Assembly (NCBI GenBank): GCA_963848825.1
Contig: CAWKFA010000001.1
Coordinates: 148,031 to 212,030, forward strand
DNA: 64,000 nucleotides
Direction: 5' to 3'
Origin: CAVVSQ01 sp963848825
GTDB taxonomy: Bacteria; Planctomycetota; Planctomycetia; Gemmatales; Gemmataceae
Positions 28,135 through 37,095 of the stretch are shown here, piece by piece. How positions within the stretch are numbered: the stretch's first letter is position 1; every line of letters starts with the position of its first letter. The notes beneath the pieces were generated by a model. The model did not search any database, was not told where the DNA came from, and saw only the letters and a list, made by a program, of their open reading frames with translations. A program made the position numbers and the translations under genes.

Positions 28135-29246
28135 GCAGCGAACCTCCCGGCCTTGATGTCCTGTAGCGCCTGATCGTAGTCTCCGTGTCGGCCGATATCG
28201 AGCCAGTATTCCAGGATTGGAAAACAAACGAGGCGATGCTTGGCTTCGATAAGGCAGTTAATGAGGTCGGTCATATCGAAGCGCTGGCCACGGGGTATGT
28301 AGTCGTGTGCCCGTGGTTCTAACAAATAGATGCCCGCGTTGACGAAAAACGTAAGCGATGGTTTTTCGACGACTTTGCGAACGTACGCGCCGTCGCTCTC
28401 GATCACGCCGTAGGGTACTTTAACCTCGTACTTCCGCACTCCCACCGTAAGTATTGCCTCATGTTCCTGATGGTAAGCGAGGAGCGCTCGCAAGTCCACG
28501 TCCGTTAAAATGTCGCCGTTCATCACGAGCAAGGTTTCTTCCGGGCTGTCCAGAAGGCCCAGGGCGCCGGCCGTGCCGAGCGGCTTGTCCTCGGCCACGT
28601 AATTCAGCTCGATGCCGAACTTATCGCCGTTGCCGAAGTGCTCGATGATCTTCTCTGCCTTGTAATGCGTTGTCACATTGACGCGGCGTATGCCGCTGGA
28701 CTGGAGTTGACGAAGGATCAGCTCAAGCAAGGGGCGATCGCCCACCGGAAGCATGGGTTTGGGCAAATCCGCGGTCAGCGGCCGCAGACGGGTCCCAAAC
28801 CCCCCCGCCATGACGACGGCCTGCATCGGCAGCCGCTCAAAAGGCAGCAGCTCGTCCATGGTCACGAGATCGACCACGCGGTTTTGCTTGTCTACCAGAG
28901 GAATTTGATGCAGGACCTTGTCTTGCATCAGTTTTAGCAACGTGGCCGAACTGGAGCCCGCCGGCGCCGTCACCGGCCGTGGATAGAGCGAGTTCTTTTT
29001 CTGTTCCAGTAGTCCCGAGATCTGAGTTTCTAGCGATTGGCCCAACAGAATCCAGCGCCGAACATCGCCATCGGTAACGGTGCCTACCAGCGTGCCTTGC
29101 AGGTCGGTAATGAGGATGATGCCCTTGCCGTGCTTGTCGATATGATCGATCGCCTCGCGAAAGGTGGTGGTGACGGGCAGGCAAAATGCCGCGACGTCAC
29201 GGACCTTCGATTGGGTACGAAAGATCTTGTCACCGGCACGAGTCAT
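28131..29246 (-). CDS. ptmE: CBS-domain nucleotidyltransferase, PtmE-like sugar-1-phosphate guanylyltransferase
   Basis: A 371-residue protein: a CBS pair at about residues 15-125 (TDLQGTLVGTVTDGDVRR, then IPLVDKQNRVVDLVT) and a sugar-nucleotidyltransferase domain beginning VVMAGGFGTRLRPLT with PKPMLPVGDRPLLE. PtmE of the Campylobacter legionaminic acid route has this architecture and activates glucosamine-1-phosphate with GTP. The ATG has AAGGAA upstream. In the raw sequence it appears fused to the preceding amidotransferase because of a frameshift; that is not a real fusion. Confidence 0.8.
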   Translation of the reverse strand: MTRAGDKIFRTQSKVRDVAAFCLPVTTTFREAIDHIDKHGKGIILITDLQGTLVGTVTDGDVRRWILLGQSLETQISGLLEQKKNSLYPRPVTAPAGSSSATLLKLMQDKVLHQIPLVDKQNRVVDLVTMDELLPFERLPMQAVVMAGGFGTRLRPLTADLPKPMLPVGDRPLLELILRQLQSSGIRRVNVTTHYKAEKIIEHFGNGDKFGIELNYVAEDKPLGTAGALGLLDSPEETLLVMNGDILTDVDLRALLAYHQEHEAILTVGVRKYEVKVPYGVIESDGAYVRKVVEKPSLTFFVNAGIYLLEPRAHDYIPRGQRFDMTDLINCLIEAKHRLVCFPILEYWLDIGRHGDYDQALQDIKAGRFAA

Positions 29247-29349
29247 GGGCTTCCTTTCCCGAAAAGAACGCAACGTTTCTTGAGCACCGTGAGGGCGTCG
29301 TTGGCCATGGGCACGCTCCGCGCACCCTTGGCTCAGAAACGCAAAACCA

Positions 29350-30587
29350 TTATGCCGCCTGGACCGCGAGGGGAGCTTCCCAAATGGGGTGCCGCAGACG
29401 CCAGTTGCCGCGTTCCCGTTTCCAAAGGTGGGGTGAGCCGCCTTTTCGCAGAGCTCCATGAAATGATCCGGCTTCATTTCCAGATAGTCCAAGATTTCCT
29501 GGTAATGCTTGATCGGAAACTCGCCGTCGAAGCGTTGGACCAAAGTCACCCCCTCCTCGCGGGTCAGGTGCTGGTTGCGAATTTCCTGGGAGGCATCATA
29601 GGTGGCCCGTCCGAGCCCAAACTTGATCCAGGTCGTGTAATAATGGAAGCCGTCGATCTTGTCGTCGAGGCTATTGTACTTGCTGTAGGTCCCTTCGGTG
29701 CGGAAAGGGTTCGCCTGAAAACCGGTATGTTCCGCCGCGTAATAGTAACATTCTTGCGGCGTCCATTTGAGATAATAGCCCAAATAATGTACTTCGAGGG
29801 CCGAGGCCTCCAGAGCCTGGGCATCGGCGGGCAAATAGGCGAGCAGGTCGTTCTTGCTGACCTTATACTTCTCCATCAGCTCCGGCACCCGCACTCCAGC
29901 GAGATAGAGGTCGTCCAGGTGTTGCATCGTGAAGTAGGATTTGTCGCGCAGGGAGGTATTATTGTCCGCGACGGGGTTGCCGTATTCCGCTTCATTTTCA
30001 CCGTAGAAAATGAGGGGTATGCCGTATTGCATGGCAATCTTGGGCGCCAGGTTTTTCTGTCCCAGGATAAATGTCTGAAAAGGATGCAGTAGGTTTTCGA
30101 TGGAGAGCCGGGTGAGCAGCTTCATCATGCGGCCGTTTTGCTTGAAGGTGACGTTGTCGAAGCCGCCGATTTCCAGCCAGTTGCGGTAGTTCTGCCAGCC
30201 AATGTCCGTGTACAGAATGGGCGGCCAGGTGCAGGTAAGCGGGTGCATTCCGTACTTGTACTTGAGCACATGGGCCTGGAAACAGCTATCCTTGCCGCCG
30301 CTGCCAGGCACCAAACAGTCGTAGGAACCATCTTTACTGCGATAGCGGTCCAGCAGCTTGACGAGTTCCTGTTCGCGGGCGCTCCAATCGATGTTGAATT
30401 TGCGTTCCGCATGGTGGCACGCGTCGCAGATGCCATTGGCGTCGATGTTCATCGTCGGCGCTTTGCGATCCGGTTTATGCTTGTGCTCCGGAAAGGAACA
30501 GGGGCGCTGGTTGGACATCACGCAGCGACGGCAGTAGACGACATTTTCCGGCAATCCATATAGCGTCTGCATTTTTTCATGCGGCAT
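29350..30587 (-). CDS. N-acetyl sugar amidotransferase (WbpG/PseA type), one frameshift
   Basis: ATP-dependent amidotransferase expected to convert an N-acetyl group of a nucleotide sugar to an acetamidino group with ammonia from HisH. Of 412 residues, the N-terminal part carries Cys pairs (CRRC, CDAC) and the PP-loop CLVPGSGGKDSC. The frame slips near 29438. One more C on the plus strand restores SPHLWKRERGNWRLRHPIWE and a stop at 29350-29352, typical for the C-terminus of this family. It overlaps hisH by 11 bases, indicating coupled synthesis of the two subunits. Confidence 0.85.
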
Positions 30588-31287
30588 GGGCGCACTCCTG
30601 AGTTAAAGCATGATTGGCAATCATTGTCATCAGGGCCTGGTAGATCCGCAGGCCTTGCTGTCCGCTACGTTCGGGATGAAACTGGAAGGCGATCACGTTG
30701 CCCCGCCGCAGGCTAGAGCAGAATTCGATATGTCCGTAGCGTGTCGTCGACAGAATAACGTCGGCTGCCGACGGTTGCACATGATACGAATGGACGAAAT
30801 ACATGAAGGCGCCGTCGGGCAAGCCGTCGAGCGGGGTGTCCCGCCAGGCGTCTTTGACCGGCGCCAGAGGGTTGACGGGCCGATTGATTCGGTTCCAGCC
30901 TACCTGGGGCACTTTCAGGGTGCCGTCCGGGCCACGAGGCTGTTCGAAGCGGATGACTTGCCCCTCGAAGATACCCAGCCCGCGATGGTGGCCGAACTCG
31001 AAGCCTTCCGACATCAACAGTTGTTGGCCAAGACAAATGCCAATCAATGGCGTGTCGCGCAGCGCCAGGTCGCGCAGCGGGCTTATCAAGTCGAGCCGGC
31101 GCAGGTTGTCCATGGCATCGCCGAAAGCGCCGACACCCGGCAGAATGACGGCGTCGGCAGCGAGGATTTCCTGTTTGTTGGACGTGACGAGGGAACGAAG
31201 TCCGACGCGCTCGCAGGCGTTGCGCACGCTGAAAAGATTGCCCAGGCTATAATCCACGATGGCAACAGTTGGTGTTTTTGACGGCAT
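30577..31287 (-). CDS. hisH: Glutamine amidotransferase HisH-like subunit for sugar amidotransferase
   Basis: Class I glutaminase of 236 residues that supplies ammonia. The nucleophile is in LIGICLGQQLL and the catalytic His in FQFHPERSG. It overlaps the sugar amidotransferase gene, so it is more likely the partner of that enzyme (HisH2/WbpH type) than of histidine synthesis; no other histidine gene is near. A hisF-like partner, normally the third member, is absent from the window. AGGAGG precedes the ATG. Confidence 0.88.
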   Translation of the reverse strand: MPSKTPTVAIVDYSLGNLFSVRNACERVGLRSLVTSNKQEILAADAVILPGVGAFGDAMDNLRRLDLISPLRDLALRDTPLIGICLGQQLLMSEGFEFGHHRGLGIFEGQVIRFEQPRGPDGTLKVPQVGWNRINRPVNPLAPVKDAWRDTPLDGLPDGAFMYFVHSYHVQPSAADVILSTTRYGHIEFCSSLRRGNVIAFQFHPERSGQQGLRIYQALMTMIANHALTQECAHAA

Positions 31288-31439
31288 TCCGGTTGACCTC
31301 CTGCCAATACGCCGGCTCACGCCGCCGCGCCCCGTCCCTGGGGTCGGTCGAAATCTAGCAAAGATCAGTTTCTCGGACAAGGGCACTTGAAGAGATGCGC
31401 CAGGGCACTTTTGGCAAGCCGGCAACAGAAGGCACGATT

Positions 31440-32330
31440 TTATAACTGGCTTGAGTCGATGACTTCATCCCCCTCGCGCGTGGCCATGTCGACCAGAACC
31501 AGACTGGCCGCATAGACGACGAAACGCACCGAGCCGTCCGCCAGCAGCATGTTGGCGCCGCCGGGATGAAAGCTCCAGGAGTGGTTGGCCTCACAATACA
31601 AGGTCGGGTAATAGGTCCCGGTCATTATGGGGCCCGACTTGGGCTCAGGACGAAAATAATCAGGCGCGGGGCAAGGGCCCTTTTCATAGGGCGCGGCCAC
31701 ATTGGTGCTGTTTTTCATGCCGAGGCCCACGTCTCCCTCCCAATCGCTGTCCCACCATCCCATCGCTCCCTGCATATCAAGGGCTGGCTGGCTGGGGAAA
31801 GGTGGGCGCTCGGCGACGAGCAACGTGTTGCTGGCGCCATCGGTAATTTGCACAAGGCGGGTCTTGGAGTTTTTGTACATGACTCCTTCAGTCCCTTTTA
31901 CGCTGTAGCCCTCGACCGCGAGATAAGCCGTCAAGCCATGCGGCGAATTATACGGCGGGAAAATCGACGGATCATAATAGGCATCGAGTCCGCGTGGGTC
32001 GGATGGGCAGGCATAAAGCACGATGGGGGCGGTTGTCACCTGTTTCCCCTGTTCGATATAGGGAAGGATGTGCCGCAGCCAGCTATCATTGGTGTATTTT
32101 GCCAGGGGCGCGTTGGGGCCGGTACAGGGCGGAAATTGACCGAACGCGTCGTGGTAGTTATGCAGTGCCAGGCCAATTTGTTTCAGATTATTCTGACATT
32201 CCAGGCGTGCGCTGGCCTCGCGAACCTTTTGCACCGCGGGCACCAGGAGCCCTACCAGGATACCAATGATCGCGATCACCACCAGCAATTCGATCAGCGT
32301 GAAGGCCGTGCGTGTTTTCCACGTTGGCAT
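31440..32330 (-). CDS. DUF1559 protein with type IV pilin-like N-terminus
   Basis: A 296-residue planctomycete-type protein. The N-terminus TAFTLIELLVVIAIIGILVG is a class III signal and hydrophobic helix, followed by CQNNLKQIGLALHNYHDAFG. The C-terminus has FHPGGANMLLADGSVRFV, the H-X9-DG motif of DUF1559. Such proteins occur in many copies per planctomycete genome and are thought to be surface or pseudopilin-like. The ATG with GAGGG six bases upstream is preferred over longer frames. It is transcribed in the direction of hisH but lies 150 bp away. Confidence 0.9.
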   Translation of the reverse strand: MPTWKTRTAFTLIELLVVIAIIGILVGLLVPAVQKVREASARLECQNNLKQIGLALHNYHDAFGQFPPCTGPNAPLAKYTNDSWLRHILPYIEQGKQVTTAPIVLYACPSDPRGLDAYYDPSIFPPYNSPHGLTAYLAVEGYSVKGTEGVMYKNSKTRLVQITDGASNTLLVAERPPFPSQPALDMQGAMGWWDSDWEGDVGLGMKNSTNVAAPYEKGPCPAPDYFRPEPKSGPIMTGTYYPTLYCEANHSWSFHPGGANMLLADGSVRFVVYAASLVLVDMATREGDEVIDSSQL

Positions 32331-32515
32331 GGCTACCCTCAGGCGCTCCACGGAGATTTTCATGACATAGCCACGTTTCAAGGAAAGCTACCGGCCTGGC
32401 CGCCTGAAAAGCTGTTAGACTGGGCGACGCGGCGCCGGTAACCCATGGGACTGGCCCCATTCAAGGATACCTAAGTATAATTATAGGTGCGAGCCACCCT
32501 CAGGGGAGCGAAATC

Positions 32516-33936
32516 ATGTTTGTCCGCGGCTTCTTGATCGCGTCCCTCACCCTTCTCGGCCTCGGTAATATGGGGTTCACGCAACCTGCAGCACCACCAC
32601 TGGCTCAGGACGAAAATCGTATCGATGAGCTTATTCACAAGCTTGGCAGCAGCAAATTTCAGGAACGGCGGGCTGCCCAAAAAGAACTGGAGGCCATCGG
32701 CGCCCGAGCGCTTGCGCCGCTCAAGAAATTCCAAGGATCGACCGATCCCGAGATAAGCAAACGCTGTGGCGACCTCGTGCGCGCTATCGAAGAGAAGGTG
32801 TTGACGGCGCGGCTACTGGCGCCCAAGCGTGTGCAGGTCAACTTCACCGGACTCCCTGCCCTCCATGCCGTCGCCGAATTGACCAAGCAGTCCGGTTACC
32901 TCATCCAGGTCCGCGGCGACCGCACGAAGCTGGCCGGTAAGAAAACCAGTTTACCCGCTGGCGAGCTTACTTTTTGGCAGGCATTCGACCAGTTGTGCGA
33001 TGACATTGGCCTCGCGGAACAAACGGGAGTGCCGCAGGATCAACATGCCGCCGAATTGATTGGAGCAGGCGGACGGGTGGATCGGCTGTTCATGGACAAT
33101 CTCATGGCTGGTGCCAAGTCCGTGGAAATCGTGGCGATTCCGGGCACTCCCAAGAACCGGAACGTCAGTTATGCCGGCGCCGTGCGGTCACGGATTTATG
33201 CACGCGACGGCAAGGCGAACGGGGAATATCAGTTAACGCTGGAAGTGTCGGCGGAGCCAGGCTTGCAAGAATTTACCATTGTCGGCGCGCCAGCTTCGAT
33301 AAGGCTATTGACGATCAGGGACAGAACCTCGAACTGCGCGCCCAGACGGCACAGGCAAATCCGCCCGCGCCTGGTTTTGGCGTGGCGGTCGATCCTTTTT
33401 TGCAAACCACCGCCAGTCGCCGGCAGTTCAATTTATCTTTCAAAGCGGGCAAGCCCGCTCAGGGCTTCAAGGAACTTACCGGCACTTTCGCGGCACGGTT
33501 GCTGGGGCCGCCAGAAACCATCTTTACCCTGAGCAACGTACTGAACGCCGTCGGCGAATCGGTGAAGAGCAAAAGTGGCGAAACGTTTACCCTCGCCTCC
33601 CTCGAGAAGCTTGATAATGGCGACTACAAGCTGCAAGTTCGGCATGCCAAAGCAAATGCCAACGGGCCTGGCGTGAGGAATTTTAATGGCGTGATTCAAA
33701 TGACCGGCGAAGGCAACATACCCAAGGGGATTCCTGAGTTACTCGATGCGCGCGGTGGCAGATTTCAGGTGATCCAGGTCCCCTTGCAACGTACTTCAAT
33801 TTCCACGAATTCCACCAGGCGCGAGTTCACGATCATCTATCGCGGCCATAACGAGCCGGAAACGCTCACTCTCCTTGGTGCTCAACCGGTAATCATCACG
33901 ATTCCGTTTGCGTTTCGCGATGTGCCCGTGCGCTGA
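32516..33936 (+). CDS. Secreted protein of unknown function (one frameshift)
   Basis: I do not recognise the family. A signal peptide (about residues 1-24) is followed by a helical, HEAT-like stretch (IDELIHKLGSSKFQERRAAQ and following), then a region with FTGLPALHAVAELTKQSGY that is reminiscent of secretin/STN-type domains, and beta-rich sequence to the end. A single base is missing between about 33283 and 33297; joining the frames at ASFDKAIDDQGQNLELRAQ gives 473 residues. A role at the cell envelope is only inferred from export. Confidence 0.6.
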
Positions 33937-33968
33937 AGCCTCGGTAACGCCTGGTTCGGCCGTCACCG

Positions 33969-34373
33969 CTACTGCATGGCCACGAGTTGCGAGCGCAAGT
34001 ATTCATGGGATTGCATCCCGACTATCTTACGCTTCAGGACACCATCCTTGAAAACGAGAAGGGTGGGAATGGAGACTATCTCATACTTCGCCGCGACGCC
34101 GGGATAATCGTCGATATTCACCTTGCCAACGACCGCCCGGCCCTCATACTCTGCGGCCAATTCCTTGATGACCGGGTCCATCGCCTTGCAGGGCCCACAC
34201 CATTCCGCCCAGAAGTCCACGAGAACGATCTGTTTGCTCTTCAGGACCTTGTCCTCGAAGTTAGCCGTCGTCAAGGTGACGGCTTTGCTCACACCGGAAC
34301 TACAGCCTGGAAGCGTTGCCGCCAGGGTGGCCCCGGCGAGGAAGAAAACGACGTGCCATTTCATCGCGGCCAT
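33969..34373 (-). CDS. Thioredoxin-like lipoprotein
   Basis: A 134-residue protein with a lipoprotein signal (lipobox LPGC near residue 24) and a full thioredoxin fold: VDFWAEWCGPCKAMDPV with the active CXXC, and the cis-Pro loop VSIPTLLVF. The WCGPC motif is that of cytoplasmic thioredoxins, but the lipobox places it on the outside of a membrane, where it may reduce or shuffle exported disulfides. GGAG precedes the first ATG. Confidence 0.9.
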   Translation of the reverse strand: MAAMKWHVVFFLAGATLAATLPGCSSGVSKAVTLTTANFEDKVLKSKQIVLVDFWAEWCGPCKAMDPVIKELAAEYEGRAVVGKVNIDDYPGVAAKYEIVSIPTLLVFKDGVLKRKIVGMQSHEYLRSQLVAMQ

Positions 34374-34416
34374 GAAGCGTACTCCAGGTTTTCGTCAAGG
34401 GTTGGACCAGCACCCA

Positions 34417-36957
34417 TTAATTCTTGCCCTTAAGAATCAATTCAATCTCGCGATTACAGTCTAGCAGATGGACGCGGCTATTGGCATCCTGCGTATTGGT
34501 CAGGGCCGCGGCGATTTGTAGCCCCAGGTCCTTGAGGGCGAAGCGAGCGATGGCGCGGAAATCGGTGCCCTGGACGCTGGCGCCGAAAATGGGCTCCTCG
34601 TCCAACGGAATGATGATTTGTTTGACGACGGAGTCGCTGGGCACGAGCTCGTGCTTCAGGTGCTCAAGATAGGCACGCTGCAAATGGCGACGGAGGACGT
34701 CCACCGTGGGCTGCTTTTCCTTGAGCTCGCTCCAGATCCCATCTTGCACATCGGTCAGGAATTGCAAGGCGGCATAGGACCCGTCGGGATCGAGGACCTC
34801 ACCATCCATGAGCAGCTTGAACCGTCGGCCGCTCAACAGACTTTCGAGCAGAGCACGCTGCTGGCCCATGATATCGTCGGCCACGCCAAAATATTTGAAG
34901 CGGTTGACGAGCGCCGGCTGCAGCAGATTGCGCGGGGTCGTGAACGCATTGTCGCTCAGAAATTTGACAGCCTCGCGTTGTCTGTCCTTGGCCACCCGCG
35001 TGAACGATTCCGAGCCCCTGCCTCCCAGCGTGCGATTCTCCATTACGCCGCCGACGAGCAGGGCCACGGCATTGAACCAGTTGCGGCGATGGGTCAGGAT
35101 CGTCTTGTAAGTTTCCTTCATCAAAGAGAAATCCTCGCCGAGTTGCGTCGTGGCGGAAGGCAGCATTTCGAGCACGCGGTCGAGATTTTTGAGTCCCAGC
35201 GAAGTGGCCACAAGCGCGTCGGTGCTGATGTTCTCCGTCTTCACCGTAGGATCGACGGTGGCCGGTCCATCTTCGCCGCCGAAGCGCAGCCAGGGCTCGT
35301 TCATTTGCTTGGCGGCCCATTGATCGAGCGTGGTCCGCTCCGGGTCGATGCCTTTGCCGCCGACAATCGGTTTATAGCCCCATTCGATGGCAAACATGTC
35401 ATAAGGCCCAATTTTGGGAAGCAACGACTTGACGTTGTCGCCTGGCTGGGCGACATAGTTGAACCGGCCGTAGGCCATGATCGAGGCCACGGTGCCATAT
35501 TGTTCGGTGAACTTGGGATCGCGGAGCTGGGCCACGGTGAAAGCCGAACTGGCCCGGTGATTGTGGCGTAGGCCCAGCGTGTGGCCAACTTCGTGAGCGG
35601 TGACGTAACGCATGCACTCGCCGATGACTTCATCCGGCAGCGGCAGCTTGTGGCGGCGCGGATCGTTGGCGCCGCACTGTACGAAGTACCACTGCTGCAC
35701 CAGTTTTTGAATGTCATGCCAGAAAATAATATGGGCGGACACGATCTCCCCGGAGCGCGGATCATGTACGTGCGGGCCCATGGCGTTCTGCGTGGGGTCC
35801 GCGACCCAGCGAATGACGGAATAGCGAGCGTCCTCGGCATCCCAGTCGGGATCGTCCGCCTTGGTGGGCGCGTCCTTGGCGATAATGGCGTTCTTGAAGC
35901 CAGCCTTCTCGAACGCCGGCTTCCAGTCCTCCACGCCTTGCCTCATGTACGAGCGCCATTTTTCAGGCACCTCCCGGCTGAGGTAAAAAACTATGGGCCG
36001 AACCGGTTCGGAAACCTCTTCGGCGGGTTCCTTTTTCTCCAGGCGAAAACGCGTGATATATTGCCGTTTGACCATCCAGTTCTTGTCGCTCGCATAGTCC
36101 TCGAACGATTGCGTGAAGAAACCGACGCGTGAATCGAAATAACGCCCGACCATCGGCTTCTCCGGCAAAAGAGTAAGGCTGTAATGGGCGAAGATCGAGA
36201 TACTCTTGCCGCCTCCACCACCGCCCCCGCCGCCGCCTTTGCGCGGTGGCCCGGCCGGTGCCGCGGCTACCCCACCGCCGCCGCGAAAGGTCACGAGCAC
36301 CCGCGTCTCGATATTGGTAGGGAAGGTCTTGATTTCTTCCAGATAGGTGCGTGAATCGTCGATGGCCCCGCCTCCTGGAATAGCCCTCTTGATGGACAGG
36401 TCGGCCGTGTCGGTGGTGAACAGCGAGGTTACCTGAATGACGGCGTCCTTATCTTTGTTCTCGGTCTCGACAGGGAAGCTCTGCAGGATGGTAGCCAGGT
36501 TAGCCGACTCCACGGCATCCTGGACCGCCTTGCCATCGGCGCGCTTCTCAAAAGCGACCTGCCACAGGAGGACCTTGTTACCCCGGCGTTCCCAGCGCAG
36601 AACCGACCTGCCTCCCGCTTTGCCACCCCAGCCCACTCCCGGCGGCGCCTTGGCCACCTCGGCGGTCCAGAGCATCAATTTGCCATAGGCGCTCGTGGGA
36701 ATTTCGAAGTAGACCTTGTCCTCGATCCGGTGAACGGTAAAGACCCCTTTGCTGGTCTTGGCCTTGGCCGTGATGACTTCGTCATACTTCTTGAGATCGC
36801 CGGCTTTGGGCTGCTTGGACTTCGGTTCTTTCTTCTCTTTGTCCGCGACTTTGGGCTCCTCCACCTTCGGCTCATCATCCGCTCGAGCATTCCCCGCTAA
36901 AAACAAAACAGCCAGCGCCAGCAAAAACGCCTGGCCGCAATAAGTTCGCCGTGACAT
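34417..36957 (-). CDS. Secreted zinc-dependent metalloprotease (DUF5117/DUF4953-like)
   Basis: An 846-residue exported protein: signal peptide to residue 26, a Glu/Lys-rich linker, then a domain pair as in large planctomycete and Bacteroidetes metalloproteases. The zinc site is AHEVGHTLGLRHN, an extended HExxHxxGxxH motif of metzincin type. A run of ten glycines lies near residues 239-248. AGGAG precedes the ATG. Substrates are unknown; the size and intact motif suggest an active extracytoplasmic peptidase. Confidence 0.85.
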   Translation of the reverse strand: MSRRTYCGQAFLLALAVLFLAGNARADDEPKVEEPKVADKEKKEPKSKQPKAGDLKKYDEVITAKAKTSKGVFTVHRIEDKVYFEIPTSAYGKLMLWTAEVAKAPPGVGWGGKAGGRSVLRWERRGNKVLLWQVAFEKRADGKAVQDAVESANLATILQSFPVETENKDKDAVIQVTSLFTTDTADLSIKRAIPGGGAIDDSRTYLEEIKTFPTNIETRVLVTFRGGGGVAAAPAGPPRKGGGGGGGGGGKSISIFAHYSLTLLPEKPMVGRYFDSRVGFFTQSFEDYASDKNWMVKRQYITRFRLEKKEPAEEVSEPVRPIVFYLSREVPEKWRSYMRQGVEDWKPAFEKAGFKNAIIAKDAPTKADDPDWDAEDARYSVIRWVADPTQNAMGPHVHDPRSGEIVSAHIIFWHDIQKLVQQWYFVQCGANDPRRHKLPLPDEVIGECMRYVTAHEVGHTLGLRHNHRASSAFTVAQLRDPKFTEQYGTVASIMAYGRFNYVAQPGDNVKSLLPKIGPYDMFAIEWGYKPIVGGKGIDPERTTLDQWAAKQMNEPWLRFGGEDGPATVDPTVKTENISTDALVATSLGLKNLDRVLEMLPSATTQLGEDFSLMKETYKTILTHRRNWFNAVALLVGGVMENRTLGGRGSESFTRVAKDRQREAVKFLSDNAFTTPRNLLQPALVNRFKYFGVADDIMGQQRALLESLLSGRRFKLLMDGEVLDPDGSYAALQFLTDVQDGIWSELKEKQPTVDVLRRHLQRAYLEHLKHELVPSDSVVKQIIIPLDEEPIFGASVQGTDFRAIARFALKDLGLQIAAALTNTQDANSRVHLLDCNREIELILKGKN

Positions 36958-37095
36958 GGTTTCTCCTGAATTCGACTGGTAGGCTCGGAAAAGCCAAGAA
37001 AGAACTACCTAACAAGTACCAGACCCGAGCGCGGAATGCCAGGGGGTAGTTGGCATAATTCGCCTCCCCCTACCGTAGGGCATGAGGTGCCGGGG

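Noticed and set aside
28131..30587. An 818-residue fusion of sugar amidotransferase and CBS-nucleotidyltransferase
   Set aside because: The bridge between the domains is non-conserved sequence created by a slip near 29438. The other frame gives the natural amidotransferase C-terminus and stop, and the second gene has its own ATG and Shine-Dalgarno at 29246.
36220..36250. The ten-glycine codon run in the metalloprotease as a mobile or repeat element
   Set aside because: It is a simple low-complexity linker in frame, with no flanking repeats.
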